Source: Rhodococcus wratislaviensis (GTDB taxonomy: Bacteria > Actinomycetota > Actinomycetes > Mycobacteriales > Mycobacteriaceae). Taken from it: a DNA stretch of 64,000 nucleotides. The notes under the pieces are model-generated. The model saw only the letters and a list, made by a program, of their open reading frames with translations, searched no databases and had not been told where the DNA came from. Each line of letters opens with the position of its first letter. The stretch's first letter is position 1. Below are positions 17,841-25,614 of this stretch, one piece after another. The stretch lies in assembly GCF_900455735.1 (NCBI RefSeq), contig NZ_UAUI01000002.1, positions 124,001 through 188,000 on the forward strand, in the 5' to 3' direction. A program made the position numbers and the translations under genes.

Positions 17841-18755
17841 TTACCGGCTGCGGACCGAGAACGGAACCGGCATGTGCAGCGCAGCCTGCGCCTCGGTGCT
17901 GACGTCGAACGCGATGGTGCGGATCGGCTTCAGTGCGCGCAGGTCGTCGGCCATGCGTCCCGCGCCGAGGGTCAGGTCGACACCGCGCGGGAACATCGAG
18001 GTTCCGCCGGCCAGCACGTGGGTCTGATTCAGGGTGGAGTGCCAGGCGCCGTCGACCTTCGTGTACGAGGTCAGGGTGGATACCTTTTCGCCGCTCCGGG
18101 TGCGCTTCTGGGCCGGTGTCGGGGCGGAGAAGGCGATGTCGACGCCGCCATCGGTGTTGGCGATGCGGGCGGTGGTCCGGCGCTCGTCGATGTTCACGTC
18201 GAGTGCGGTGACCCATTTCGGGAAGCCGTAGCCGTGGTGGCCGCGCACCTGGGCGATATCGGTGTTCACCGGCAGGGAGAGCACGTACGAGTGGATGTGG
18301 TCGTTCGCCAGCGCGGCCGCGACGTCTGCAACGGGGAGTTTGCCGTGCCGGGCGGGGCGCACCGCAACCCCCACCGCAGCCTCGGTATAGAAGTCGATGT
18401 CGCAGACGTCGTAGCGGAAGAACATCACCGACACCAGGCCGAGACCAGGGGTGATCTCCAGTGGGGTGAGCTCGCGCGGGATCCGGTTCCGGATCGCCTT
18501 GCTGGGCGCGATCATCGTCAGACGTGCCGACGACATCGCGTAGTAGAAGTTCGGAGTCAAGGTGGGCCCGATGCGAGACTCGACCCGGGTCTTGGGAAGG
18601 GTCCGGAAGAAGTCCACTCCATTGACCCGCGGGTCGCGCGCCACCTCGTCCAGGTCGGTGTCCATCCGGAAGCGCTCGAACAAACCGCCGGCCGGGACTG
18701 TGACGGAATGTCCACCCAGGTCGACCTCGATGGTGTTCTGCTCGGTTGAAGTCAT
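17841..18755 (-). CDS. Acetoacetate decarboxylase-fold family protein
   Basis: 304 residues from ATG 18755, preceded by AAGGAC. The middle, HHGYGFPKWVTALDVNID with SVMFFRYDVCDIDFYTEAAV and TEAQAALHMPVPFSV at the end, resembles acetoacetate decarboxylase-like enzymes that bind or decarboxylate keto acids. The usual Schiff-base lysine could be the K of YGFPKW, but the alignment is from memory. First gene of the leftward operon of the island and directly behind the TGCTTACAT-type element. Decarboxylation of a beta-keto acid product is an attractive role; some relatives do other lyase or hydrolase chemistry. Confidence 0.7.
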   Translation of the reverse strand: MTSTEQNTIEVDLGGHSVTVPAGGLFERFRMDTDLDEVARDPRVNGVDFFRTLPKTRVESRIGPTLTPNFYYAMSSARLTMIAPSKAIRNRIPRELTPLEITPGLGLVSVMFFRYDVCDIDFYTEAAVGVAVRPARHGKLPVADVAAALANDHIHSYVLSLPVNTDIAQVRGHHGYGFPKWVTALDVNIDERRTTARIANTDGGVDIAFSAPTPAQKRTRSGEKVSTLTSYTKVDGAWHSTLNQTHVLAGGTSMFPRGVDLTLGAGRMADDLRALKPIRTIAFDVSTEAQAALHMPVPFSVRSR

Positions 18756-18787
18756 GTGTCGGTCCTTCGCCATCGGTATGTGTGCAC

Positions 18788-18827
18788 TGCTTACATGAGG
18801 CTAGACCGGCTATGTAAGCATTGTCAA
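18788..18827 (-). promoter_or_regulatory. Promoter/operator of the leftward ketone operon
   Basis: Perfect inverted repeat TGCTTACAT (18788-18796) and ATGTAAGCA (18812-18820) with 15 bases between. On the minus strand TTGACA (18822-18827) abuts the inner repeat exactly as in the OYE promoter; the -10 region (TAGCCT or CTAGCC) is weak. The duplication of TTGACAATGCTTACAT in two promoters indicates one regulator for both operons, most simply the TetR protein at 8728-9336. Confidence 0.7.
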
Positions 18828-18946
18828 CACTTCTTGGATTCCCGTGGGCGATCGGCCTCGATACGGTCGAATGCGACAGGCACCTGTTCCCTGCGAGCCG
18901 ATCGGACCCTCGACGCAACGCCCCGTCGTCACCTGGAGCATCGCGG

Positions 18947-18979
18947 TTGACGCGTGCGCAGCATCCACATAATGTAAGC
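18947..18979 (+). promoter_or_regulatory. Promoter of the DJ-1/PfpI gene with the same regulatory element
   Basis: TTGACG (18947-18952), 17 bases, TAATGT (18970-18975), with ATGTAAGC (18972-18979) lying over the -10 box. This is the same arrangement (TAATGT overlapping ATGTWAGC) as at the OYE promoter, so the gene probably belongs to the same regulon. Confidence 0.6.
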
Positions 18980-19055
18980 GGTGTGCACATCCGGCGGTGT
19001 GCCGAGAACCCATCACAGGTGGCCCACAGGCGTCCCCTTTCCGGAGGAACACATC

Positions 19056-19781
19056 ATGACGAAGGCCCTGTTCGTAGTAACCGCAGCCGACCGTTGGACA
19101 CTCAACGACGGCACCGTGCATCCCTCGGGGTACTGGGCTGAGGAACTCGCGGTGCCGTACCGCATCTTCAGCGAAGCGGGATGGAACATCACCGTGGCCA
19201 CCCCCGGCGGCAAAGCGCCGACGCTCGATCAGCTCAGCCTCGGTATCTCCGGAGGGATGCCGTGGAAGCGCCGCGACGTGAAGAACTTCCTCGACAACAT
19301 CGCCGACGTACTCGCCCACCCGGCTTCTCTGGATTCGGTGGACCCGGACGAATTCGACCTGGTGTTCTACCCGGGCGGTCACGGCCCGATGGAAGATCTC
19401 GCCTACGACAAGACCTCAGGCGAACTGCTGACCCACCGTCTGGCATCAGGCAAACCGCTGGCCCTGCTGTGCCACGCGCCAGCTGCGGTCTTGGCTGCAA
19501 CCAACCCTGACGGCACCTCGGCCTTCGCCGGTTACCGGATGACCGGGCTGTCCAACCGCGAAGAACTGTTGAACCGATTCGCCAAGAAGGCGCCGTGGCT
19601 GTTGGAGGACAGGCTGAAGGAAGCCGGCATCGAGTACTCCAAAGGACTGATCCCACTGCGCCCACACGTGGTCGTAGACCGCAACCTCTACACCGGGCAG
19701 AACCCGCAGTCCTCCGAAAAACTGGCGACCCAGCTCGTCGATGTCCTTCTCGGCTCCGCGACAGGCTCCGAGAAGGGTTAG
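19056..19781 (+). CDS. DJ-1/PfpI family protein (Hsp31-like, possible glyoxalase III)
   Basis: 241 residues from ATG 19056 behind GGAGGA. The glutamine-amidotransferase-like fold is seen in FDLVFYPGGHGPMEDLAYDK, and the nucleophile elbow is ALLCHAPAAVLAATN with the catalytic Cys; GYWAEELAVPYRIF supplies the acidic residue. Hsp31-type members have protein-repair, chaperone or methylglyoxal hydratase (glyoxalase III) activity. Shared promoter element suggests a role in detoxifying reactive carbonyl compounds made during ketone breakdown. Confidence 0.83.
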   Translation: MTKALFVVTAADRWTLNDGTVHPSGYWAEELAVPYRIFSEAGWNITVATPGGKAPTLDQLSLGISGGMPWKRRDVKNFLDNIADVLAHPASLDSVDPDEFDLVFYPGGHGPMEDLAYDKTSGELLTHRLASGKPLALLCHAPAAVLAATNPDGTSAFAGYRMTGLSNREELLNRFAKKAPWLLEDRLKEAGIEYSKGLIPLRPHVVVDRNLYTGQNPQSSEKLATQLVDVLLGSATGSEKG

Positions 19782-20233
19782 AGGGCTGGCATATTCGCGA
19801 GCTCCACCGGTTCGATGTCGACGCAGTCGCTCCATCAGGTCCGCTCAGCCACGACGGTTGCGCGGCGATCCGCCACACTCCCCGAGCAAGTACGCCCACC
19901 ACCGACGGCCCAATCCAGTCGACTCTCATAAGGACATGGCCGCAGTTCGTGGCCGACCAGACCAAGCCCGCATGGTGCCGCCGGTGGTAGGACTTCGACC
20001 CGACGAACAAGCCTTCGGGTCAACAGCAGCGACCGTCGTCGCAACAGCACCTCCGTTTTCGCGCTCGTACCTGACCTCAACCGCATCGGCCCACGTCACG
20101 GTTCAAAGCTGTTCTGCAGGCAGGAGTCAGCAGTCGAGTGCCGGTCCCGTAAACCCAACCCCGACCTGCACCAGTCAGGCGGAGATGTCGTGAACCGCCG
20201 CGCCCAAGTCGAGTGACGTGTTAGAACGAACGG
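19782..20233. other. Intergenic region without a recognised gene
   Basis: About 450 bases. Frames open on the plus strand but show no family similarity and biased, shadow-like composition. A short AAGGACATGG at 19930 could imitate a start, yet the reading frame behind it is not protein-like. Confidence 0.35.
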
Positions 20234-21313
20234 GTGGCACTCGGCGAAAGGATCGAGATCGACGTTCGGACACGCATGATTGCGGGTCAAGAGCTCGATA
20301 TGGCCGCACGCCAACCAGACGTGGGCAACGTGATCGTTCACCGAGCCGGAGATCTCCTGGTGCTCGTCGACAGCGGGGTCACATCCGTTATCCGCGACGC
20401 GATCCGGTCCGCTGCCGACGACCTCGCTCCGTGGTCGAAGATCCTGCTGCTCACCACCCACGGTCACCCCGACCATGTCGGGAACAACGACATCATCACA
20501 GACCTCGGCAAGGGACTCGACAAATCGAACGTGCACCATTTCGTCAGCGCACACGACGCGAGCCAGTACCACGATCACGGGCTCCCCTACTGGACCACGA
20601 GCCTTGAGCGCGTGACCGGCTTGGTACCGGGCTTCGAGGATCCGTCTGCGGCAACTCGACAGCTCCTCGCCATGTACCAGCCCTACGTTCCCATCACCGA
20701 CATCACCCGGACCTACGAGGAACTCCCGCTCGAGCACCTCGCCATCGGCTCTCAACACATGTCGGGTTGGTCGTTCGGAGACGGTGCCGTTCAGGTCATC
20801 CGCACCCACGGCCACTGCGCCGGCCAGGTCGTCGTCCACCTTCCCGAGGCGCGGTTGCTGCACCTGTCCGACGAACCGAACGGCCCGTGCGGCGCGATGC
20901 ACGATGCCAACCAGATGAATATCTTCGCCGCGCTCGCCCAGGCGCTGACGCTGGTCGAGACCGATGCTGTCGACATCGTCACCGAAGGCCATGCGTTCGA
21001 GGTGTTCGATCGCCCGACCGCAGCCGAGCGTCTGTCGACGCTGCTCGATCAGGCTGCGGCGCTGGACGGCGCCGCACAGGCACTGCTCAGCGGTGGCATC
21101 GACGACCTTCCGGCGTTCGTCGACGCCTTCGTTGCGCGGTCCCAGGCGCTTGGCGTATCGGGCGCGAACCCAAACCCCATGTTCAACACCATGATGACGA
21201 TCGCCAAACTGCGCGAGCTGGGCCTCGTCGCGAAAGGCAAAGGTCCGCAACAGACATGGAGCCGACCCGTGCTCGACGACTCGATGGGCGCACCGTCGTC
21301 ATCGGTCGAATGA
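20234..21313 (+). CDS. Metallo-beta-lactamase-fold hydrolase
   Basis: 359 residues. The metal-binding motif THGHPDHVG (HxHxDH) follows LVLVDSGVTSV, and later THGHCAGQVVVHL, LLHLSDEP and VTEGHAFEVFD supply the remaining His and Asp ligands. The family hydrolyses diverse thioesters, lactones, phosphodiesters or acts on glutathione-like thiols; the substrate is not evident. GTG 20234 is the first start after an in-frame stop; ATG 20276 is an alternative. It precedes a DapA-family gene by 90 bases on the same strand, so a two-gene operon is likely. Confidence 0.8.
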   Translation: MALGERIEIDVRTRMIAGQELDMAARQPDVGNVIVHRAGDLLVLVDSGVTSVIRDAIRSAADDLAPWSKILLLTTHGHPDHVGNNDIITDLGKGLDKSNVHHFVSAHDASQYHDHGLPYWTTSLERVTGLVPGFEDPSAATRQLLAMYQPYVPITDITRTYEELPLEHLAIGSQHMSGWSFGDGAVQVIRTHGHCAGQVVVHLPEARLLHLSDEPNGPCGAMHDANQMNIFAALAQALTLVETDAVDIVTEGHAFEVFDRPTAAERLSTLLDQAAALDGAAQALLSGGIDDLPAFVDAFVARSQALGVSGANPNPMFNTMMTIAKLRELGLVAKGKGPQQTWSRPVLDDSMGAPSSSVE

Positions 21314-21402
21314 CCCCTCGACCGACGTAGTTGCTGTGCGCCTTCCGTCCCACTCGCCTCGACGAATTTTGTCCTACACCCGAGCGAATTGAGGTTCGAC
21401 CG

Positions 21403-22296
21403 ATGTTCACCGGACTGTCCGCCTTCCCCCTTACGCCGATGAACGAGACAGAAATCGACGAGTCCGCGTTCTCCGGAATTGTCTCGCGACTGGCTGACGC
21501 GGGTGTCGAATCCATCGGCGCCCTCGGGTCCACCGGTAGCTACGCCTACCTGACCAGAGAAGAGCGCAAGCGGGTCGCACAGCTCGCTGTGGCCGCAGCG
21601 GGCACCACACCGGTCATGATCGGTATCGGGTCGCTGCGCACGGCGCACGTCCGCTCCCTCGCCGAGGATGCACAAGATGCGGGCGCCGCCGCGGTGCTGC
21701 TGGCACCGATGTCCTATCAACAACTGACCGCAGAGGAAGTGTTCGGCCTGTACGAAGCGGTGACACGTGAACTGTCCGTGCCGCTGTGCGTCTACGACAA
21801 TCCCGGTACCACCCACTTCACCTTCACCGATGAACTGCACGGCCGCATCGCCGAACTTCCGAAGATCGGATCGATCAAGATTCCCGGTGTCCCTGTCGAC
21901 CCAGCCGAGGCAGCCGGTCGACTGAAGTCCCTCCGATCTCACATCCCGTCGACGGTCACGATCGGGGCCAGCGGCGACCCCTTCGCCGCGGCAGGCCTCG
22001 ACGCCGGCTGCGACGTTTGGTACAGCGTGCTTGCCGGCGTGCTTCCCAAGCCATGCCTGGCCCTTACCCGCGCATCCCGGAACGACGACCAGAACACCGC
22101 CACCGCGCTGTCGAATCGACTCGAACCCATCTGGGAATTGTTCCGGACCCATGGGAGCCTGCGCGTCGTATCCGCCATCGCCGAACACCTCGGCCTCGTC
22201 GAATCGCCCAATCTCCCGCTGCCGGTACGGGGGCTCGCCGAGGCCGCACGTTCAAGGGTCGCCAACGCGCTCGAGCAGGTCCACGATCTGCTGTGA
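21403..22296 (+). CDS. Dihydrodipicolinate synthase (DapA/NanA) family lyase
   Basis: 297 residues from ATG 21403 with GAGG upstream. Class I aldolase TIM barrel: ALGSTGSYAYLTREERKRV, VCVYDNPGTTHF-like segment CVYDNPGTTHFTF (Tyr in the proton relay) and GSIKIPGVPVD with the Schiff-base lysine. Members cleave or form keto-acid bonds with pyruvate-type substrates; this one is probably a catabolic lyase and not the lysine-pathway enzyme because it lies apart from dap genes and beside a hydrolase gene. Substrate unknown. Confidence 0.83.
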   Translation: MFTGLSAFPLTPMNETEIDESAFSGIVSRLADAGVESIGALGSTGSYAYLTREERKRVAQLAVAAAGTTPVMIGIGSLRTAHVRSLAEDAQDAGAAAVLLAPMSYQQLTAEEVFGLYEAVTRELSVPLCVYDNPGTTHFTFTDELHGRIAELPKIGSIKIPGVPVDPAEAAGRLKSLRSHIPSTVTIGASGDPFAAAGLDAGCDVWYSVLAGVLPKPCLALTRASRNDDQNTATALSNRLEPIWELFRTHGSLRVVSAIAEHLGLVESPNLPLPVRGLAEAARSRVANALEQVHDLL

Positions 22297-22317
22297 TCTC
22301 CGCCGAGGCTTAGGCCC

Positions 22318-22583
22318 AGACGAGGGCCCGGCCTGTTCACCGCGCTGCCGGTGAAGAACTCGGCGGCCGTGCGCGCGGACGCCTCGGCGCCGTCCAGGAA
22401 CCCCTCCAGGTTGGCGGTGGCGGGGTTGAGATACCGGATGCGGCCCGAACCCAACTCCCACAGCCCCAGCGGGGTCGGCGTGCATTCCAACGCCGCGGTC
22501 CCCGCGCGCCGCCGAATGCGGGCCGAAGAAGTGACGGTGACGGCGGGCGCCCTTTGTATGCTCGCGCCGGGAAGTTCCGGCAT
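22318..22583 (-). pseudogene. Possible PAS-domain gene fragment
   Basis: The minus frame from ATG 22583 includes ALECTPTPLGLWELGSGRIR and YLNPATANLEGFLDGAEAS, which resemble the start of PAS domains in actinobacterial PAS-LuxR regulators. The frame does not stop here but runs into the antisense of the DapA-family gene, so any original gene has lost its end. Low-certainty recognition by eye. Confidence 0.3.
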
Positions 22584-22939
22584 CCGCCACTCTCGTGCAA
22601 CGGGAGACAATAATGCGGGACTATCGGGCATCCAGTATCGGCAAAAATCACGTGTACATATTCGGAGGCGCCCCACATTTACGATCGACGCCCAATTCGA
22701 GCGGCCCAGATTCTCGAGCCGCGGTTCGCACAAGGTCATTCCGGGTCGCGCCGGCCCGATTTCGGGGTGTCGATATCGACGCTCCTGCCGACCGGCCCCC
22801 TCGTACACCGAGTGCACTTCCCGGCCGAGGACGGCGGTAGGCGCAGGCGGTGGCCTCGCGAGTGATCGCGCTGATCAGGGCGGTGGCCCGGCCGCCCCCA
22901 GGCGAGCCGGGGCACCGCTGTCCCGGATTGCTCCGTCGG

Positions 22940-23032
22940 TCATCCCAATCCGATGCCGCCGCCGAAGGTGACGCTCAGCCACTTCAGGAACGCCTCGAAC
23001 GCGACATTGAAGTCGATTCCTGCAGAACCCAT
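22940..23032 (-). CDS. Putative 30-residue peptide
   Basis: ATG at 23032 preceded at 8 bases by AAAGGAGT, one of the strongest ribosome-binding sites in the window. The peptide starts MGSAGIDFNVAFEAFLKWLS and ends in a glycine-rich VTFGGGIGLG, forming a plausible amphipathic helix (IDFNVAFEAFLKWLSVTF). An AT-rich stretch upstream (23090-23230) may hold its promoter. I do not recognise a family; small mycolata pore-forming peptides (PorA/PorH-like) or a leader peptide are possibilities. Length and lack of homology keep confidence modest. Confidence 0.4.
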   Translation of the reverse strand: MGSAGIDFNVAFEAFLKWLSVTFGGGIGLG

Positions 23033-23484
23033 CAGAATTCACTCCTTTCCCGGTGATGAATCCACGGGATCATCAAGCCCCGCTTACTCTGCCTATCGCA
23101 ATCGGGGTCGATGAGTGTTTCGCGAACAAGAAACTTTCTCACATAATGAAATCAACAAACCGCCCATATTGTTCCGGCAAATCAAATAGAGAATGGGTGA
23201 CAGTGAATTATCGGGACATTTGTTTCTCGTGTGCATTCGCGTGACCCACGAGGCTGCCCGGTCTGCCATCGCGGCGCGCACCGTCCTCAGCAGGTACCCG
23301 CAAGCGAGTGCGATACGCGGATCGCCCTGAAGGTCGCACACCCCCCGGGGGTGCAGCGCGGCGCCGGTCCGCGGCGTGACAACCCGGAGGCCATGAGGAT
23401 GGCCGATCGCGCAGCGGGCGCGACGCCATTGTGCCTATGATCCGGGCGCGTGGCCGAGCATGGCCGACCGGAAGGTGTAGATCG
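23033..23484. other. Intergenic region with an AT-rich core
   Basis: About 450 bases between divergent small genes. 23090-23230 is clearly richer in A+T than its surroundings, with several TTGATT- and TATT-like words on the minus strand. It probably carries the promoter of the 30-residue peptide; no gene is evident. Confidence 0.4.
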
Positions 23485-23745
23485 ATGCCCGAGAACAAGA
23501 ACACACCGAAACCCGAACCTGGTCCGCTCGGCGCGGGCGCACGTGTGCTGGTGCGCCGACCGTCCGAAGCGGCGCAGACGGGTCGGATCATCGAGGACTA
23601 CGCCGAGCTGACCGACACCGAGGAGCGCGGGCACGCCTGGGCGCCGGTGCACCGGTGGGCGGTCGCCCTCGATGACGGGCGACTGGTGTTCGCAGACACC
23701 GACGACCTGACAGCCGACCCCGGCACGACGGAAATGGGCAAGTAA
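23485..23745 (+). CDS. Conserved-looking hypothetical small protein
   Basis: 86 residues from ATG 23485, preceded by GGAAGGTG. Soluble and acidic; a short Pro-rich N-terminus precedes LGAGARVLVRRPSEAAQTGR, and HRWAVALDDGRLVFADTDDL suggests a small beta-barrel. I recognise no function. The codon pattern and binding site indicate a real gene. It lies alone on the plus strand, 400 bases before the GvpA-type pair. Confidence 0.6.
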   Translation: MPENKNTPKPEPGPLGAGARVLVRRPSEAAQTGRIIEDYAELTDTEERGHAWAPVHRWAVALDDGRLVFADTDDLTADPGTTEMGK

Positions 23746-24153
23746 GGCCGGCAGGCCCCCGACCGGTCCAACGGCCAGGCACAGGCGGGGTCACACCACC
23801 TTCTCGCTGCCGGTGAGGAAGAACGGCGCCGTGCGCCCGAAGCAGAAGACGGTCGCTTCGACCGCTTCGCGAAGTCGCGCGGGTCACCGCGCGGCACGGA
23901 CGGCTGCGCCGAGTCCGTCCGCGAACCGGCCTGTACCAGGGTGGACGGCGTTCGAGGAGCCGACCGGCCGGCCGGTGTCGTCACACGTCACATGCACCGA
24001 TCAATTCCGACTCCTGACCGATTGAAAATGAGTCGTTGGGGGTAGCCGATTCGGAGTGGTCCGCACGGCACTCGCTGATCTCGGGTGCCGGCGGCTGCTC
24101 CAGCCCGACCGGGGTCGTCCAACGATCGCCGATCCGGGTGAAGGGAGTCGACA
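23746..24153. other. Intergenic region, no convincing gene
   Basis: About 400 bases. The minus strand encodes a 30-codon closed frame ending in GRTAPFFLTGSEKVV (stop at 23791) which might be the end of a decayed gene, but upstream frames are interrupted. The last 60 bases contain GTGAAGGGAG, the binding site for the next gene. Confidence 0.35.
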
Positions 24154-24921
24154 ATGATGACCCGATTGCAGATCGCGGCAGCGGTGGTCGTGGGCTACTG
24201 GATGGGGCGAGCACACCGGACGAAACTGGGACTGCTGCTCGCCGCGGCGAGCGCCGGCCGCCTCGCCGGGGGACCTCAGGAGATGGTGGACCGGGCGACC
24301 AAACTCCTCCAATCCTCACCCCAATTCGCCGAACTCAGCGAATCGGTACGGGGTCAACTCCTCGACGCCGTGAAAGTGGCAGCCATGACCGCCGCGACCG
24401 CCCGGATCGACGCCCTCAACAACCGATTGCTCTCCGGCTCCGACGAAATTCTCGAGACCGCCGAAGACCTGGTCGAGAACACCGCGGACATGGCCGCAGA
24501 CGTCACCGACGACACCGCGGAGACGGTCGGGGACGTCACCGACGACACCGCGGGCACGGTCGCGAAACTCGCCGGGGGCACACTCGGCGCAGTGGGTGCG
24601 TTGGGGCGCAGGAAGCGGCCGAAGAAAGCACCGCCACCGGACGAGACCGACGAGACCGACGAAGCCGACGAGGACACCACGGGCAGGGTGCGGAAGCTCA
24701 CCCACGACGCCGTGGGCCTGGTGGGGCGCAAGAAGCGGCCGAAGAAAGCACCGCCACCGGAGGAGGACGATGACGAGGACGAGGACGAGGAGGGGATGGC
24801 AGAGAAGGCCGAGGAACGACCGGCGCGGCAACCGACCCGCAGGCGTAGTGACGAGCCGCCCCGCAAGCGAAGCGCCCCGGCGAAAACCTCCGGCACCCGG
24901 AAGCGGGGAGTGCAGCGATGA
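24154..24921 (+). CDS. Gas-vesicle-associated membrane-anchored protein with charged repeats
   Basis: 255 residues. The N-terminus, [20 protein letters not shown] followed by [17 protein letters not shown], is a glycine-marked membrane or interface helix; residues 45-110 are helical. Two imperfect repeats follow: [11 protein letters not shown] / [11 protein letters not shown], and [20 protein letters not shown] (about residue 150) / [20 protein letters not shown] (about residue 190), giving alternating basic and acidic blocks. The tail is basic ([16 protein letters not shown]). Similar proteins accompany gvp genes in actinomycetes, as I recall. Its stop overlaps the GvpA-type start (ATGA), so both are coupled. 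Confidence 0.65.
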   Translation: MMTRLQIAAAVVVGYWMGRAHRTKLGLLLAAASAGRLAGGPQEMVDRATKLLQSSPQFAELSESVRGQLLDAVKVAAMTAATARIDALNNRLLSGSDEILETAEDLVENTADMAADVTDDTAETVGDVTDDTAGTVAKLAGGTLGAVGALGRRKRPKKAPPPDETDETDEADEDTTGRVRKLTHDAVGLVGRKKRPKKAPPPEEDDDEDEDEEGMAEKAEERPARQPTRRRSDEPPRKRSAPAKTSGTRKRGVQR

Positions 24922-25283
24922 CCACAACGGGTGGTCCGAGCTCGAGCAGCCTGGCCGACGTCATCGACACCATCTTGGACAAGGGCCTGGTCATCGACGC
25001 CTACGTGCGGGTCTCGCTGGTCGGCATCGAACTGCTCACTATCGACGCCCGCATCGTCGTCGCCAGTGTCGACACCTACCTCCGCTTCGCCGAGGCGGTG
25101 AACCGACTCGAGATCGGCAACGAACCCAAGGGCCTGACCGATCTCGTCTCCGACGTCAAGGGCAGCGGCAGCACGAAATCCAAGACCAAGGGCGTCCTCG
25201 AGGGCGTCGGCGAAACGCTCAGTGAACTGCTCAGTGGATCCGGCAGCGAACGCGAACCCGCACCCCGGCGGGGACGGAAATGA
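24918..25283 (+). CDS. GvpA/GvpJ-family gas vesicle protein
   Basis: 121 residues. [40 protein letters not shown] and [16 protein letters not shown] match the gas-vesicle structural protein core nearly throughout (residues 10-75); the tail is Gly/Ser/Lys-rich. In complete loci GvpA forms the shell and GvpJ nucleates it, with gvpF, G, K, L, N, O or S nearby. None of these follows here within 10 kb, so this gene pair is an orphan in the window; the longer polar tail favours a GvpJ-like or non-vesicle role. Confidence 0.85.
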   Translation: MTTTGGPSSSSLADVIDTILDKGLVIDAYVRVSLVGIELLTIDARIVVASVDTYLRFAEAVNRLEIGNEPKGLTDLVSDVKGSGSTKSKTKGVLEGVGETLSELLSGSGSEREPAPRRGRK

Positions 25284-25614
25284 CATCCCCGACGACGTCG
25301 ACAGCAAACTCGCCGAATGCCAGACCATCACGCCGGAGGTGTGCAGATCCTCCAGTGGAGACGGCCACGGTGAGGCAGTCCGACTCCCCCTCCAGCACAG
25401 CCGGATTGACGCCAGTCCGGACTGAGAACCCGCAAGAGACGACTCGCGACGTCCTGCGCCCACCAGAACGATCTGCTGCGATCACCACCACGTTCGCCAA
25501 CTGTTATCCATCCATCCAACCTGAAGTCTCCGGACCAGCGGACGGGCGACCCCGGTGACGACGCTGCTCTCTCCGATCCCCAACCTCGACGGACGATGAT
25601 TCGGGTACGGGTTG
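25284..25614. other. Intergenic region between convergent genes
   Basis: 330 bases between the GvpA-type gene and the MFS gene. I see no gene, no strong hairpin and no repeat. Confidence 0.35.

Noticed and set aside
17791-18990. Extension of the aldehyde dehydrogenase frame by about 400 residues
   Set aside because: The extra part is out of frame with the decarboxylase-fold gene that occupies this region; ATG 17790 matches the family start.
19741-20193. Plus-strand frame after the DJ-1 gene
   Set aside because: Composition is shadow-like, no family recognised, and AAGGACATGG alone is insufficient.
23791-23883. A 30-codon minus frame ending GRTAPFFLTGSEKVV
   Set aside because: Closed by a stop just upstream and without a start codon or a binding site; could be decayed coding sequence but cannot be assigned.
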